Assembly (NCBI GenBank): GCA_036399695.1
Contig: DASWMP010000105.1
Span: 1 to 60,732 of the forward strand
Source: DASVEE01 sp036399695
GTDB taxonomy: Bacteria; Acidobacteriota; Thermoanaerobaculia; Gp7-AA8
Direction of reading: 5' to 3'
Length of the DNA: 60,732 nt
The notes beneath the pieces are model-generated. The model saw only the letters and a list, made by a program, of their open reading frames with translations, ran no database searches and had not been told where the DNA came from. Both the position numbers and the translations under genes were made by a program. Every line of letters begins with the position of its first letter. Within the stretch, counting starts at the first letter, position 1. Shown here piece by piece: positions 1 to 9,012 of the stretch.

Positions 1-190
1 CTGGGCGACTTCGCTCGCTCGTCAACCAACTTCCGCTCCTTCACCAGAGCTCGTCCAAGCGATCCGCGTGGCTGTCGACGTCCGTAAAAAAATGGTTTTT
101 CGGCGGACTATGGATTTGAGACACCCTCCGTTCGCCACCGCTCTGCTACACGTGTACAAGAGCGGTGGCGTGCGCCACCGCACTCCGAGA
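1..190. other. Left-edge non-coding stretch with a hairpin
   Basis: I see no supportable gene here. Positions about 131-169 hold an inverted repeat with arms built on CGCCACCGCTCT and AGAGCGGTGGCG around CTACACGTGTACA. It is the same word as in the hairpin at 17702-17745. A minus-strand gene leaving the window at the left edge cannot be excluded, because an AAGGAG lies just upstream of a TTG on that strand, but too little sequence is present to judge. Confidence 0.4.
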
Positions 191-796
191 CTAAAGCAGT
201 CCTTCCGCTTCCAGCTCCTTAGTCAACGCCATCGCGTCCCGGAACTGGAACGCTCGTATCCCGATCTCCCTCGCCGCCAGCACGTTCTCCAGCAGATCGT
301 CGATGAAGACGACGTTCTGCGGGAGCGCGCCGATGATCTCCAGCGACCGGTGGAAGATGTCGGGATCGGGCTTCGCGGTGCGGAAGCGGTGGGAGAAGAT
401 GAAGCGGTCGTCCTTGCGGAACAGCGTCGAGAACTGACGCGGGATCAGCTCGGCGTGGACCTCGTTCGAGTTCGAGAGGAAGGCCACGCGATACTTCGCC
501 CTGACCCGGTCCAGCAGATCCTCCGCCCCCGGCAGCGGTCCGTCGAAGAAATCGCTCCAGACGCGATGGAAATCGCGGATCGAACCGCGATAGCCGCTCT
601 TGTCCGCCAGGAATTCGTAGAACTCCCAGAACGTGACGAGCCCCCGCTCCATGTCGCGGTAACTCCCCGGCTGCTCGAGGATCTCCACGAGCTCGTCCCG
701 CGTACACGACGCATCGGTACAGATGTTCTGCAACACGCGCTCGTATGCGAGCTTGATGAGCGTGTTGCCGAGGTCGAAGAGGAACCAGGTAATCAT
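191..796 (-). CDS. HAD-superfamily phosphatase, YihX-like
   Basis: About 201 residues, the usual length of the YihX group (E. coli YihX releases phosphate from alpha-glucose-1-phosphate). Motif I is FDLGNTL near residue 6: the second Asp of the classic DxD is Gly, as in YihX-type enzymes (FDLGNV). Motif II is FLSNSN, the motif III lysine lies in RTAKPDPDIF, and motif IV is VFIDDLLEN. I start at the ATG at 796. The longer open frame only reads into TTTTTGG-type repeat DNA, which lies directly against this ATG and leaves no Shine-Dalgarno sequence. Substrate is unknown. It is followed upstream by mccB-like on the same strand but separated by a hairpin repeat. Confidence 0.8.
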   Translation of the reverse strand: MITWFLFDLGNTLIKLAYERVLQNICTDASCTRDELVEILEQPGSYRDMERGLVTFWEFYEFLADKSGYRGSIRDFHRVWSDFFDGPLPGAEDLLDRVRAKYRVAFLSNSNEVHAELIPRQFSTLFRKDDRFIFSHRFRTAKPDPDIFHRSLEIIGALPQNVVFIDDLLENVLAAREIGIRAFQFRDAMALTKELEAEGLL

Positions 797-907
797 TTGG
801 TTTTTGGTTGTTGGTTTTGGTTTTTTGGTTCGTGTCAGGTGGGGCGTCGCTTGTTGGGAGTAGTCGGGGTGAATCGACCAAAAACCAAAAACCGACAATC
901 AACAACC
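797..907. repeat. Inverted repeat of TTTTTGGTTGTTGG-type words
   Basis: The left arm (about 797-831) is made of GGTTTTTGGTTG words and the right arm (about 880-907) of their complement, CCAAAAACCAAAAACCGACA. Together they can fold into an imperfect A/T-rich hairpin between two minus-strand genes. Related words form the hairpins at 10295-10359, 34759-34827 and 47669-47761. Its low G+C contrasts with the surrounding genes. Confidence 0.8.
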
Positions 908-915
908 TGCTTCAC

Positions 916-2523
916 CTACATCCTGAACACCCCGAACTTCGCCTCGGCCATGGGGGCGTTGTACGCGATCGACAGGCCGAGCCCGAGGTAGGTGCGGGTG
1001 TCGGCGGGGTCGATGACGCCGTCGTCCCAGAGGCGCGCGGTCGAGTAGTAGGGGCTGCCTTCGGTGTCGTATTTGGCGAGCACGGGATCGGCGATGGAGC
1101 GCTCCTCCTCGGGAGACAGCTCTTTCCCGGCGCGGGCGAGCTGGTCGCGTTTGACGGTCGTCAGGACGCCGGCGGCCTGCTCGCCGCCCATGACGGAGAT
1201 GCGGGCGTTCGGCCACATCCAGAGGAAGCGGGGCGAATAGGCGCGGCCGCACATGCCGTAGTTGCCGGCGCCGAACGAGCCGCCAATGATGACCGTGAAC
1301 TTCGGGACGCTGGCGTTGGCGACGGCGTGGACCATCTTCGCGCCGTCCTTGGCGATGCCGCCGCGCTCGTATTGCTTGCCGACCATGAAGCCCGTGATGT
1401 TCTGCAGGAAGATCAGCGGGATGCGCCGCTGGTTGCACAGCTCGATGAAGTGCGTCGCCTTGAGCGCTGATTCGGAGAAGAGCACGCCGTTGTTCGCCAG
1501 GATGCCGACCTTGTAGCCGAAGATGCGGGCGAAGCCGGTGACGAGCGTCGTGGCGTAGCGCTCCTTGAACTCCTGGAACTTCGAGCCGTCGACGATGCGG
1601 GCGATGATCTCGTGCACGTCGTACGGGCGGCGCAGGTCGCGCGGGATGACGCCGTACAGTTCCTTCGGATCGTACAGCGGTGCTTCCGGCTCGATGCGCG
1701 TGGGCGGCTCCTGCTTGTCGAAGCGGAGGTTCTCGACGATGTTGCGTACCAGGCTGATGGCGTGCTCGTCGTCTTCGGCGAAGTGATCGGCGACGCCGCT
1801 GATGCGCGTGTGCACATCGGCCCCGCCCAGCTCCTCGGCCGTCACTTCCTCCCCTGTCGCCGCCTTCACGAGCGGAGGGCCACCGAGGAAGATCGTGCCG
1901 GTGTTCTTGACGATCACGGCCTCGTCCGACATCGCCGGGACGTACGCGCCGCCTGCGGTGCAGGAGCCCATGACGGCGGAGATCTGCGGGATCTCCTGCG
2001 CCGACATGACGGCCTGGTTGTAGAAGATGCGGCCGAAGTGGTCGCGATCCGGGAAGACCTCCGCCTGCAGCGGCAGGAAAGCGCCGCCGGAGTCGACGAG
2101 ATAGACGCACGGCAACCGGTTCTGCAGCGCCACTTCCTGCGCGCGCAGGTGCTTCTTGACCGTCATGGGGAAGTACGTCCCCCCTTTGACGGTGGCGTCG
2201 TTGGCGATGATGAGGCACTCGCGATCGCGTATGCGGCCGATGCCGGTGATGATGCCGGCGGCGGGCGCTTCGTCGTCGTACATGCCGTTAGCGGCGAGCG
2301 GAGACAGCTCGAGGAACGGCGTATCGGGATCGAGCAGCGAGGCGATGCGCTCGCGCGGAGGCATCTTGCCCTGCTCCTGATGGCGCGCGAGGTACTTCGG
2401 CCCGCCGCCCTGCCGCGCGGTGCCGAGGCGCTCGTTCAGCTCGTCGACGAGCGACTGGAGCCGGTCGCGATTGGCGTTGAAATCATCCGAGGCGGTGTCG
2501 AGATGAGACTCGAGGGGTTCCAT
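916..2523 (-). CDS. mccB: Acyl-CoA carboxylase carboxyltransferase subunit, methylcrotonyl-CoA type
   Basis: 535 residues, the usual size of biotin-dependent carboxyltransferase beta subunits such as MccB/LiuB. The protein moves CO2 from carboxybiotin to an acyl-CoA. Both crotonase-like halves are present: LVDSGGAFLPLQ and SCTAGGAYVPAMSDEAV in the N-terminal half, and NNGVLFSESALKATHFIEL and GGSFGAGNYGMCGRAY in the C-terminal half. The FLPLQ and YVPAMSDE segments favour the methylcrotonyl-CoA (leucine catabolism) group over propionyl-CoA enzymes. No biotin carboxylase/carrier subunit gene lies in the window. Upstream are an enoyl-CoA hydratase-like gene and a B12-binding subunit on the same strand, so acyl-CoA catabolism is a fair reading. 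Substrate is inferred. Confidence 0.9.
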   Translation of the reverse strand: MEPLESHLDTASDDFNANRDRLQSLVDELNERLGTARQGGGPKYLARHQEQGKMPPRERIASLLDPDTPFLELSPLAANGMYDDEAPAAGIITGIGRIRDRECLIIANDATVKGGTYFPMTVKKHLRAQEVALQNRLPCVYLVDSGGAFLPLQAEVFPDRDHFGRIFYNQAVMSAQEIPQISAVMGSCTAGGAYVPAMSDEAVIVKNTGTIFLGGPPLVKAATGEEVTAEELGGADVHTRISGVADHFAEDDEHAISLVRNIVENLRFDKQEPPTRIEPEAPLYDPKELYGVIPRDLRRPYDVHEIIARIVDGSKFQEFKERYATTLVTGFARIFGYKVGILANNGVLFSESALKATHFIELCNQRRIPLIFLQNITGFMVGKQYERGGIAKDGAKMVHAVANASVPKFTVIIGGSFGAGNYGMCGRAYSPRFLWMWPNARISVMGGEQAAGVLTTVKRDQLARAGKELSPEEERSIADPVLAKYDTEGSPYYSTARLWDDGVIDPADTRTYLGLGLSIAYNAPMAEAKFGVFRM

Positions 2524-2571
2524 GCGCGCGGGAGTCTATCTGATGCGATTTCGGATTTCCGATTTCCGGAG

Positions 2572-2675
2572 GGACGATGGGACCGATGGGACAGATGGGA
2601 CCTATGTGGGACCGATGGCTTCGCTCGACGGACCATAGGTCCCATCTGTCCTACAGGTCCTATAGGTCCCATCGG
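2572..2675. repeat. Inverted repeat of GGGACCTATGGGACAG words
   Basis: The left arm (about 2572-2626) repeats GATGGGACCGATGGGACAG and GGGACCTATG. The right arm (about 2632-2675) carries the complement, CATAGGTCCCATCTGTCC. The right arm overlaps the last codons of the enoyl-CoA hydratase-like gene. The same words occur at 39700-39812 (inside addB), 48716-48830 and 53944-54078. Confidence 0.85.
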
Positions 2676-3295
2676 CTCCCCGCCAGGTGCAGCAGCTCCG
2701 CGCGCGTAAGCCGCGCCCCATCGCGCGCCAGCGTTTTCACCGTCGCCGTGAGCGCGGGATCCAGCGTCTCCAGCCGTGCGAGCTCCTGCGCGTGATCCTC
2801 CCCCACCCGATCCACCAGACCCATGGCCAGCGCCTCCTCGGCGGTGAATACGCGGTTCGCCAGGAACAACTGATGCGCGGCGGCGCGGGTGAGCACGTTG
2901 CGCCAGCGGCTCGTGCCGCCGAAGCCGGTCACGATGCCGATCTTTGCGCCGGGATGCGAAAACCGCGAGCGCGGCGTGGCAAACCGCAGATCGAAAGCCA
3001 GCGCGAGATCGAGCGCGCCGCCGAAGCAATCGCCGTCGATCACGGCCACGGTCACGCACGGCAGCCGCTCGATGGCGGCGAACAGCTCCTGCCCCCGCGT
3101 GGCAAAGTCGTACGCGTCCCAGGCGGTGAATTTCGCCATCTCGGCCATGTCGGCACCTGCGGCAAAGAGGTTGGGACGTCCGGAGCGGAAGAGGAAGAGG
3201 GTGGCGTCGTTGGGAAGCGCGTCGCGGATGGCGCGCAGCGCGCTCGACGACAGCAGGTTCATCCCGCCGTCGTCGAACACGTACTCCCGTCTCAT
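2660..3295 (-). CDS. Enoyl-CoA hydratase/isomerase-family protein, short and active-site altered
   Basis: A crotonase-fold protein of 211 residues; the family is usually about 260. It has FAAGADM (residues 44-50, the oxyanion-hole segment) and GDCFGGALDLALAFDLRFA (88-106). Placed against rat enoyl-CoA hydratase from memory, the position of Glu144 is Gly116 (HPGAKIGI, usually PExxLG) and that of Glu164 is Gln142. Both hydratase glutamates are therefore missing, and another crotonase activity or none is likely. The C-terminus is short: the last codons (SRWDL and stop) are written in the GGGACCTAT repeat. The ATG overlaps the stop of the B12-binding gene (ATGA), indicating coupled translation. 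Confidence 0.85.
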   Translation of the reverse strand: MRREYVFDDGGMNLLSSSALRAIRDALPNDATLFLFRSGRPNLFAAGADMAEMAKFTAWDAYDFATRGQELFAAIERLPCVTVAVIDGDCFGGALDLALAFDLRFATPRSRFSHPGAKIGIVTGFGGTSRWRNVLTRAAAHQLFLANRVFTAEEALAMGLVDRVGEDHAQELARLETLDPALTATVKTLARDGARLTRAELLHLAGSRWDL

Positions 3296-3696
3296 CCGGC
3301 CGACACCGCGTTGCGGATGGCGTCGACGGCCGTGCCGGTCGGCGTACCGGGCAGGAAGATCTCCCGGATGCCCATGGCCTTCAGCTTCGGCACGTCCTGC
3401 TCCGGGATGATGCCGCCGGCGACGACGATGATCTCGCCCTCGGCACCTTCCTCTTTCAGGAGGCGCATGATCTCGGGGAAGAGGACGTTGTGGGCGCCGG
3501 AGAGGATCGACAGGCCGATGACGTCGACGTCTTCCTGGATCGCGGCGGCGACGATCTGCTCCGGCGTCTGCCGCAGTCCCGTGTAAATCACTTCCATGCC
3601 GGCATCGCGGAGCGCGCGGGCGATGATCTTCGCGCCGCGGTCGTGGCCGTCGAGGCCCGGCTTTGCGACCAGCACGCGGATTTTCCTGTCACTCAT
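3292..3696 (-). CDS. Cobalamin-binding subunit of methylmalonyl-CoA mutase type
   Basis: 134 residues forming a stand-alone B12-binding domain, the size of the small subunit or C-terminal domain of methylmalonyl-CoA mutases. Visible are the DxHxxG motif (D16-G-H18-D-R-G21) whose His ligates cobalt, the SxL motif (S63-I-L65) and the GG loop (VVAGG near 94). It would pair with a separate mutase large subunit, which is not in the window, to convert methylmalonyl-CoA and succinyl-CoA or an analogous pair. The start is the ATG at 3696; a much longer open frame upstream is non-coding read-through. ATGA overlaps join it to the GNAT gene before it and the hydratase-like gene after it. Confidence 0.92.
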   Translation of the reverse strand: MSDRKIRVLVAKPGLDGHDRGAKIIARALRDAGMEVIYTGLRQTPEQIVAAAIQEDVDVIGLSILSGAHNVLFPEIMRLLKEEGAEGEIIVVAGGIIPEQDVPKLKAMGIREIFLPGTPTGTAVDAIRNAVSAG

Positions 3697-4286
3697 GTCG
3701 TGGGTCTCCCGTCCCGGAACACCGAGAAGATGACGATGTCGTGATACGTCCCCTCCCGGTAGAAGTCGCGCTGCAAACGCGCTTCCTGTGCGAAGCCGTG
3801 TGTCTCGAGGAGGTGCTTCGCACGGTCGTTGTAGTCGAACACGTTGATCTTCAGCTTGTGCAGGTTCATCTCGTCGAAGGCGAAGCGGACGAGGGTCTGG
3901 ATGGCGTCGCCGCCGTAGCCGCGGTTCCAGGCGCTCGGCTCGCCGATGAAGAGGCCGAACCAGGCGGTGCGCGAGACCCAGTCGATCTCGTGAATGGACG
4001 CGTTGCCGATGTGCGTCCGGTCGTCCTTCCGCTCGATGGCGAAGTGGCGCTCGTTGACGTCGCCGTGCATGGCCTTGTCCAGCCATTCGATCTCGTCGTG
4101 GAAGGCGATCGGATAACGCGACTTCAACGTGCGGACGATGTTCGGGTCGTTCATCCAGCGGTAGCAACGCTCGGCATCGTCGCGCTCGAACGCCCGGAGG
4201 ATGATGTGCTCCCCCGCGATCATGAAGCGCCGCCGCATCTGTTCGCGCGGATCGCCCGCGAATGCTCTTTCGGTACGGTCTGCCAT
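3693..4286 (-). CDS. GNAT N-acetyltransferase, RimJ/RimL-like
   Basis: 197 residues with the Acetyltransf_3 pattern: an ILRAFERDDAERCYRWMND start as in RimJ/RimL-type enzymes, the acetyl-CoA pyrophosphate loop as RGYGGDAIQTLVRFAF, and the late NVFDYNDRAKHLLETHGF segment. Such enzymes acetylate protein N-termini, amino acids or small amines; the substrate here cannot be read from sequence. It is the first gene of the ATGA-coupled set leading to the B12-binding subunit and the hydratase-like gene. A link to acyl-CoA metabolism rests only on this coupling. Confidence 0.85.
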   Translation of the reverse strand: MADRTERAFAGDPREQMRRRFMIAGEHIILRAFERDDAERCYRWMNDPNIVRTLKSRYPIAFHDEIEWLDKAMHGDVNERHFAIERKDDRTHIGNASIHEIDWVSRTAWFGLFIGEPSAWNRGYGGDAIQTLVRFAFDEMNLHKLKINVFDYNDRAKHLLETHGFAQEARLQRDFYREGTYHDIVIFSVFRDGRPTT

Positions 4287-4306
4287 TGCGGGGCGGATTA
4301 TATGGG

Positions 4307-4396
4307 GTAGTTGGCAGTTGGCAGTGGGCGGTTGGCAGTGGAGCCCGCCGGTGCGAGACGGTTCTCCTGCCCACCGCCAACTGCCAACTACCCCAG
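4307..4396. repeat. Inverted repeat of GGCAGTTGGCAGTGG words
   Basis: GGTAGTTGGCAGTTGGCAG on the left is answered by CCGCCAACTGCCAACTACC on the right, around a loop of about 30 bases. It lies between murI and the GNAT gene, and the murI stop codon falls in its right end. Similar words (CCAACTGCC type) occur at 24637-24708 and inside addB at 38707-38745. Confidence 0.85.
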
Positions 4397-5269
4397 GCTC
4401 ACCAGCTCCAGGTGCTCGATCTCCCGCTCGAGGAAATCTCCGGCGATTCGCCGGAAGCGGTCGGCGGCATCGGTGACCAGGAAGGCGTGAGAGAAACGCT
4501 CGCGCCGCTCCTCTCCGTTAGCGCTCACAGCGTCGCTGTCAAGCGCAGCGGCTACGCTTCTGGCGGTCGTTTCGGCGCTGTCGACGATCGCCACCTTCTC
4601 GCCCAGGACCTTCTCGATCGTGCCGCGGAGGATCGGGTAGTGGGTGCAGCCGAGGACCAGGGTGTCGATGCCCTGGTCGACGAGCGGGGCGAGGTAGATT
4701 TCCGCCACCTCGCGGGCCACGTGCGTGTGGGCCCAGCCTTCTTCGGCCAGCGGGACGAAGAGCGGGGCGGCGGATTCGATCACTTGGATGCTCGGGTCGA
4801 TGGCCTTGATGGCGTTCGTGTACGCCTTCGATTTCACCGTCCCCTCGGTGGCGATGACGCCCACGCGTCCCTTCGTCGCCTGCACCGCGGCGCGGGCGCC
4901 CGGCTCGACGACGCCGATCACCGGCACGTTCAGCTTCGCGATCAGCGCCGGCAGCGCGGCGGCCGTGGCGGTGTTGCAGGCCACGACCAGCATCTTGATG
5001 TCGCGCGCCAGGAGATGCTGCGCCGCTTCGAGCGAATAGCGGACGATCGTCTCCGGCGACTTAGTCCCGTAGGGGACGCGCGCGGAGTCGCCGAGATAGA
5101 TCAGCGACTCGTACGGCAGCGCGCGGGCGATCTCGCGGAAGACCGTGAGGCCGCCGACTCCCGAATCAAACACCCCGATCGGCCGGCGGCCGTTGGACGG
5201 GATTGAGGGTTGAGGATTGAGGATTGAGGATGAAGACTCCTCACCCTGCTTAGTCGTCGCTTTTCTCAA
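4388..5269 (-). CDS. murI: Glutamate racemase
   Basis: Makes D-glutamate for peptidoglycan. In the longest frame (293 residues) IGVFDSGVGG holds the active-site Asp (D35). The two catalytic cysteines are in VVACNTATA (C98) and VLGCTHYP (C208). The core is full length. The first 28 or so residues are unusual: the only in-frame start I find is a TTG at 5269, and the first stretch (SSSILNPQPSIPS) is translated from GGATTGAGG-type repeat DNA, which also supplies GAGG words just before the TTG. The true start is therefore uncertain. The gene follows the NtrC-type regulator by 17 bp on the same strand. Confidence 0.92.
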   Translation of the reverse strand: MRKATTKQGEESSSSILNPQPSIPSNGRRPIGVFDSGVGGLTVFREIARALPYESLIYLGDSARVPYGTKSPETIVRYSLEAAQHLLARDIKMLVVACNTATAAALPALIAKLNVPVIGVVEPGARAAVQATKGRVGVIATEGTVKSKAYTNAIKAIDPSIQVIESAAPLFVPLAEEGWAHTHVAREVAEIYLAPLVDQGIDTLVLGCTHYPILRGTIEKVLGEKVAIVDSAETTARSVAAALDSDAVSANGEERRERFSHAFLVTDAADRFRRIAGDFLEREIEHLELVSLG

Positions 5270-5286
5270 TCCTCAATCCTCAATCC

Positions 5287-5292
<6 letters not shown>
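5199..5292. repeat. Inverted repeat of GGATTGAGG words spanning the murI start
   Basis: GGATTGAGGGTTGAGGATTG (about 5199-5229) faces CTCAATCCTCAATCCTCAAT (about 5273-5292). The arms bracket the beginning of murI and reach the stop of the NtrC-type gene. The left arm is translated as the N-terminus of MurI in the longest frame. Confidence 0.85.
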
Positions 5293-6687
<1,395 letters not shown>

Positions 6688-6858
6688 CAGAGGTAACTCC
6701 AGTGCATGAGGTCGGCCAGGATTGTATGTGGAACGGCCGGCTGGCGTATCCTTGGCACCCTCGGCAAGTGGATGTGAATGCGCAAATTCACGGGCAGGCA
6801 CACGACCGGCACGGTAGACTAGTCGCCGTGCGGCCATACGCCGCGGACAAGGAGATGC

Positions 6859-7350
6859 ATGGCTTCCAAGGTTTTTGTAGGGAATCTCGCTTTCAACACG
6901 ACGCGTGAGGAGGTCGAAGCGCTCTTCACTCAGGCCGGTACGGTCCGCGACGTGTTTCTGCCGATGGACCGTGAAACGGGCCGGCCGCGTGGGTTTGCGT
7001 TCGTCGAATATGAAACGGACGAAGCGGCCGCTCAGGCCATCGAGAAGTACAACGGCTACCAGCTCGGCGGACGTACGCTGCGCGTGAATGCAGCCGAGGA
7101 GCGGACGAATCGCGGTCCCCGTCCCATGGGCGGCGGCGGCGGGCGTCCCGGCGGCGGCTACGGCGGTGGCTACGGTGGCGGTGGTGGCGGCGGCTACGGC
7201 GGCGGCGGCGGTGGTGGTTATGCCGGCGGCGGCGGTGGTGGCGGCGGCGACTTCGGCGGCGGCGGCGATTACCCTCGCGACTTCGGTGGCGGTGGCGGCA
7301 AGAACAAAGGCAGCCGCCGGAACATCCGCTCCAAGAAACGCTCCCTGTAA
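6859..7350 (+). CDS. RNA-binding protein with one RRM and a glycine-rich tail
   Basis: 163 residues. The N-terminal 80 form an RRM with RNP2 (KVFVGNLAF) and RNP1 (RGFAFVEY). The rest is a glycine-rich tail (GGGGYGGG-type) ending in basic KNKGSRRNIRSKKR. Bacterial proteins of this build bind single-stranded RNA and are often cold- or stress-induced. AAGGAG sits 4 bases before the ATG, and a clear terminator follows at 7412-7441. The Gly tail is coded in frame with GGC/GGT codons and is a genuine domain. Confidence 0.92.
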   Translation: MASKVFVGNLAFNTTREEVEALFTQAGTVRDVFLPMDRETGRPRGFAFVEYETDEAAAQAIEKYNGYQLGGRTLRVNAAEERTNRGPRPMGGGGGRPGGGYGGGYGGGGGGGYGGGGGGGYAGGGGGGGGDFGGGGDYPRDFGGGGGKNKGSRRNIRSKKRSL

Positions 7351-7411
7351 AAGAATCCAACCCTGCCGTGCGTCCGGTCGTTCAGGATGTGCGGTCGTGG
7401 TGTGTATCCAG

Positions 7412-7441
7412 CGGCGCCGGAAACGGCGCCGTTTTGTTTTT
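7412..7441 (+). terminator. Rho-independent terminator of the RRM gene
   Basis: Stem CGGCGCCG, loop GAAA, stem CGGCGCCG, followed by TTTTGTTTTT, about 60 bases after the stop codon. Confidence 0.85.
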
Positions 7442-7465
7442 AATCTCGGAGTGCGGTCTCGGTTT

Positions 7466-7690
7466 TACACGCCGAAGGCGTGTCGTACGGTAGCCGGTGG
7501 CAAGTGCCGAAGGCACGCCGCCACCGGACAACATCCGTCCTCCGCCTCGACCCCGGCAGGGGTCGCGTACCGTACTCCGGCACCCCTACCGGGGTGCAAT
7601 CATCGTCTGCAACGGAAACCGGGGGCGGCGCGCCTGCGGCGCTTGCCACCCGGCTAATCTCCGACACGCCTCCGGCGTGAGCCTTCGCGC
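7466..7690. repeat. Cluster of short GC palindromes (REP-like)
   Basis: The 390-base gap after the RRM gene holds no gene. It carries a run of small palindromes: CACGCCGAAGGCGTG, GTGCCGAAGGCAC, GACCCCGGCAGGGGTC, GCACCCCTACCGGGGTGC, GCGCGCCTGCGGCGC and CACGCCTCCGGCGTG. The order and spacer words (GCCGGTGGCAAG, CGGCTAATCTCCGACACG) match the composite repeat at 12135-12690, so both are copies of one module. Confidence 0.85.
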
Positions 7691-7740
7691 GGCGGAGCCC
7701 GGAAATCGGATATCGGAAATCGCCTCGCGCGGAGCGCCCG

Positions 7741-9009
7741 CTACTCGTACCGCAGCGCTTCCACCGGATCCAGTCGCGCGGCCTTGTACGCCGGGTAGAT
7801 CCCGAAGAACAGGCCGATCGAGATCGAGACCAGCAGGCCGACCATGATCGACCAGAGCGGCGTCGTGGTCGGGAGCGGGCTCACGGTGCGGACGATCGCG
7901 GCGATCCCCAGCCCCACCCCTACGCCGATGGCGCCGCCGATCCCGGAGAGCGTCATCGCTTCCGTCAGGAACTGGGTGACGATGTCGCGGCGCACGGCGC
8001 CGAGGGCTTTGCGGATGCCGATCTCGCGGGTCCGCTCCGTCACCGACACGAGCATGATGTTCATGACGCCCACACCGCCGACGATCAGGGCGATCGAGGA
8101 GATGAACAGCATCGCCAGCGTGATGCCTCCGGTGATCGCGCGGAAATTGCCGATCAGTTTGTCCGGGGTCATGATCCCGAAGTCGTTCGGCTTGTTGAAC
8201 GGCACCTTGCGCCGGGCGCGCAGCACCGCCGTCCCCTCTTCGACGACCTGATTCACCAGCTCCGGGCGCTTCGGCACGGTCGCGATGTTCACGCCGCGGG
8301 TGCGCTTCACCCAGGGGAAGTGGTTGTCGAAGGTGGTGATCGGCAGGTAGACGTGCGAGTCCGTCGACTCGAACATCGTCGAGCCCTGCTTCTCCATGAT
8401 GCCGACGACCATGTACTTCCGTCCGGAGAGCACCACTTCCTTGCCGATCGGATCGGTGCGCGGAAAGAGCGTCTCCATAATGCTGTAGCCGAGGACGACG
8501 ACCGAGGCGCCGCGGCGCACGTCGTTGTCGTTGATGAAACGCCCCTCGCCCACGTAGTGATTGTTCGCGATGGTGTAGTCCCCGACCACGCCGCCGAGCG
8601 TATCCGGCGTCGCCTCGATGCCGTTGTACAGCAGCTCGGGCGAGCCGTTGGCGCCCGAGCCGGCGAACCAGTAGCGCTCCGGCGAAACGGCCAGGATCGA
8701 CGGACAGAGCTCGCGCAGCGCGTCGGCGTCGGCGATCGTCAGTTCCTTCCGCTGCCGCTGCGTCTCGTCGCGGGAGCCGGGGCCGAACTGCGGATCGAAC
8801 TTCTGGAACTGCACCAGCGTCGCCCCGAAGGCCTGAAAATTCTTGATGATGTTGTTGTTGAAGCCCTCGATGATCGAGACCATGGAGATGACGGTGGTCA
8901 CGCCGATGACGATGCCGAGGACCGTCAGGGCGGAGCGGACCTTGTGCGCGCGCAACGCCGTGGAGGCGAAGCGGACGTTCTCACGCATGGCAAACAGGTT
9001 CTTGATCAT
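7741..9009 (-). CDS. MacB-type ABC transporter permease
   Basis: 422 residues with the MacB/FtsX layout: one membrane segment near residues 25-50 (SALTVLGIVIGVTTVISMVSI), a large periplasmic domain, then three C-terminal membrane segments, ending in DPVEALRYE. No ATP-binding domain is fused. It lies 3 bp after the homologous permease at 9013-10224 and downstream of a MacA-like adaptor, so the three likely form one export or envelope-signalling complex. The usual partner ATPase is not encoded here. Substrate unknown. Confidence 0.9.
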   Translation of the reverse strand: MIKNLFAMRENVRFASTALRAHKVRSALTVLGIVIGVTTVISMVSIIEGFNNNIIKNFQAFGATLVQFQKFDPQFGPGSRDETQRQRKELTIADADALRELCPSILAVSPERYWFAGSGANGSPELLYNGIEATPDTLGGVVGDYTIANNHYVGEGRFINDNDVRRGASVVVLGYSIMETLFPRTDPIGKEVVLSGRKYMVVGIMEKQGSTMFESTDSHVYLPITTFDNHFPWVKRTRGVNIATVPKRPELVNQVVEEGTAVLRARRKVPFNKPNDFGIMTPDKLIGNFRAITGGITLAMLFISSIALIVGGVGVMNIMLVSVTERTREIGIRKALGAVRRDIVTQFLTEAMTLSGIGGAIGVGVGLGIAAIVRTVSPLPTTTPLWSIMVGLLVSISIGLFFGIYPAYKAARLDPVEALRYE

Positions 9010-9012
9010 CGT

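Noticed and set aside
68..991. 307-codon plus-strand open frame
   Set aside because: It lies opposite the HAD gene and the repeat, has no recognisable motifs and arises because high-GC genes leave the complementary frame open.
7088..7657. Frameshift or artefact in the RRM gene because of its low-complexity tail
   Set aside because: The Gly-rich tail stays in the RRM frame and ends in a basic segment and stop, followed by a terminator; such tails are usual in this protein type.
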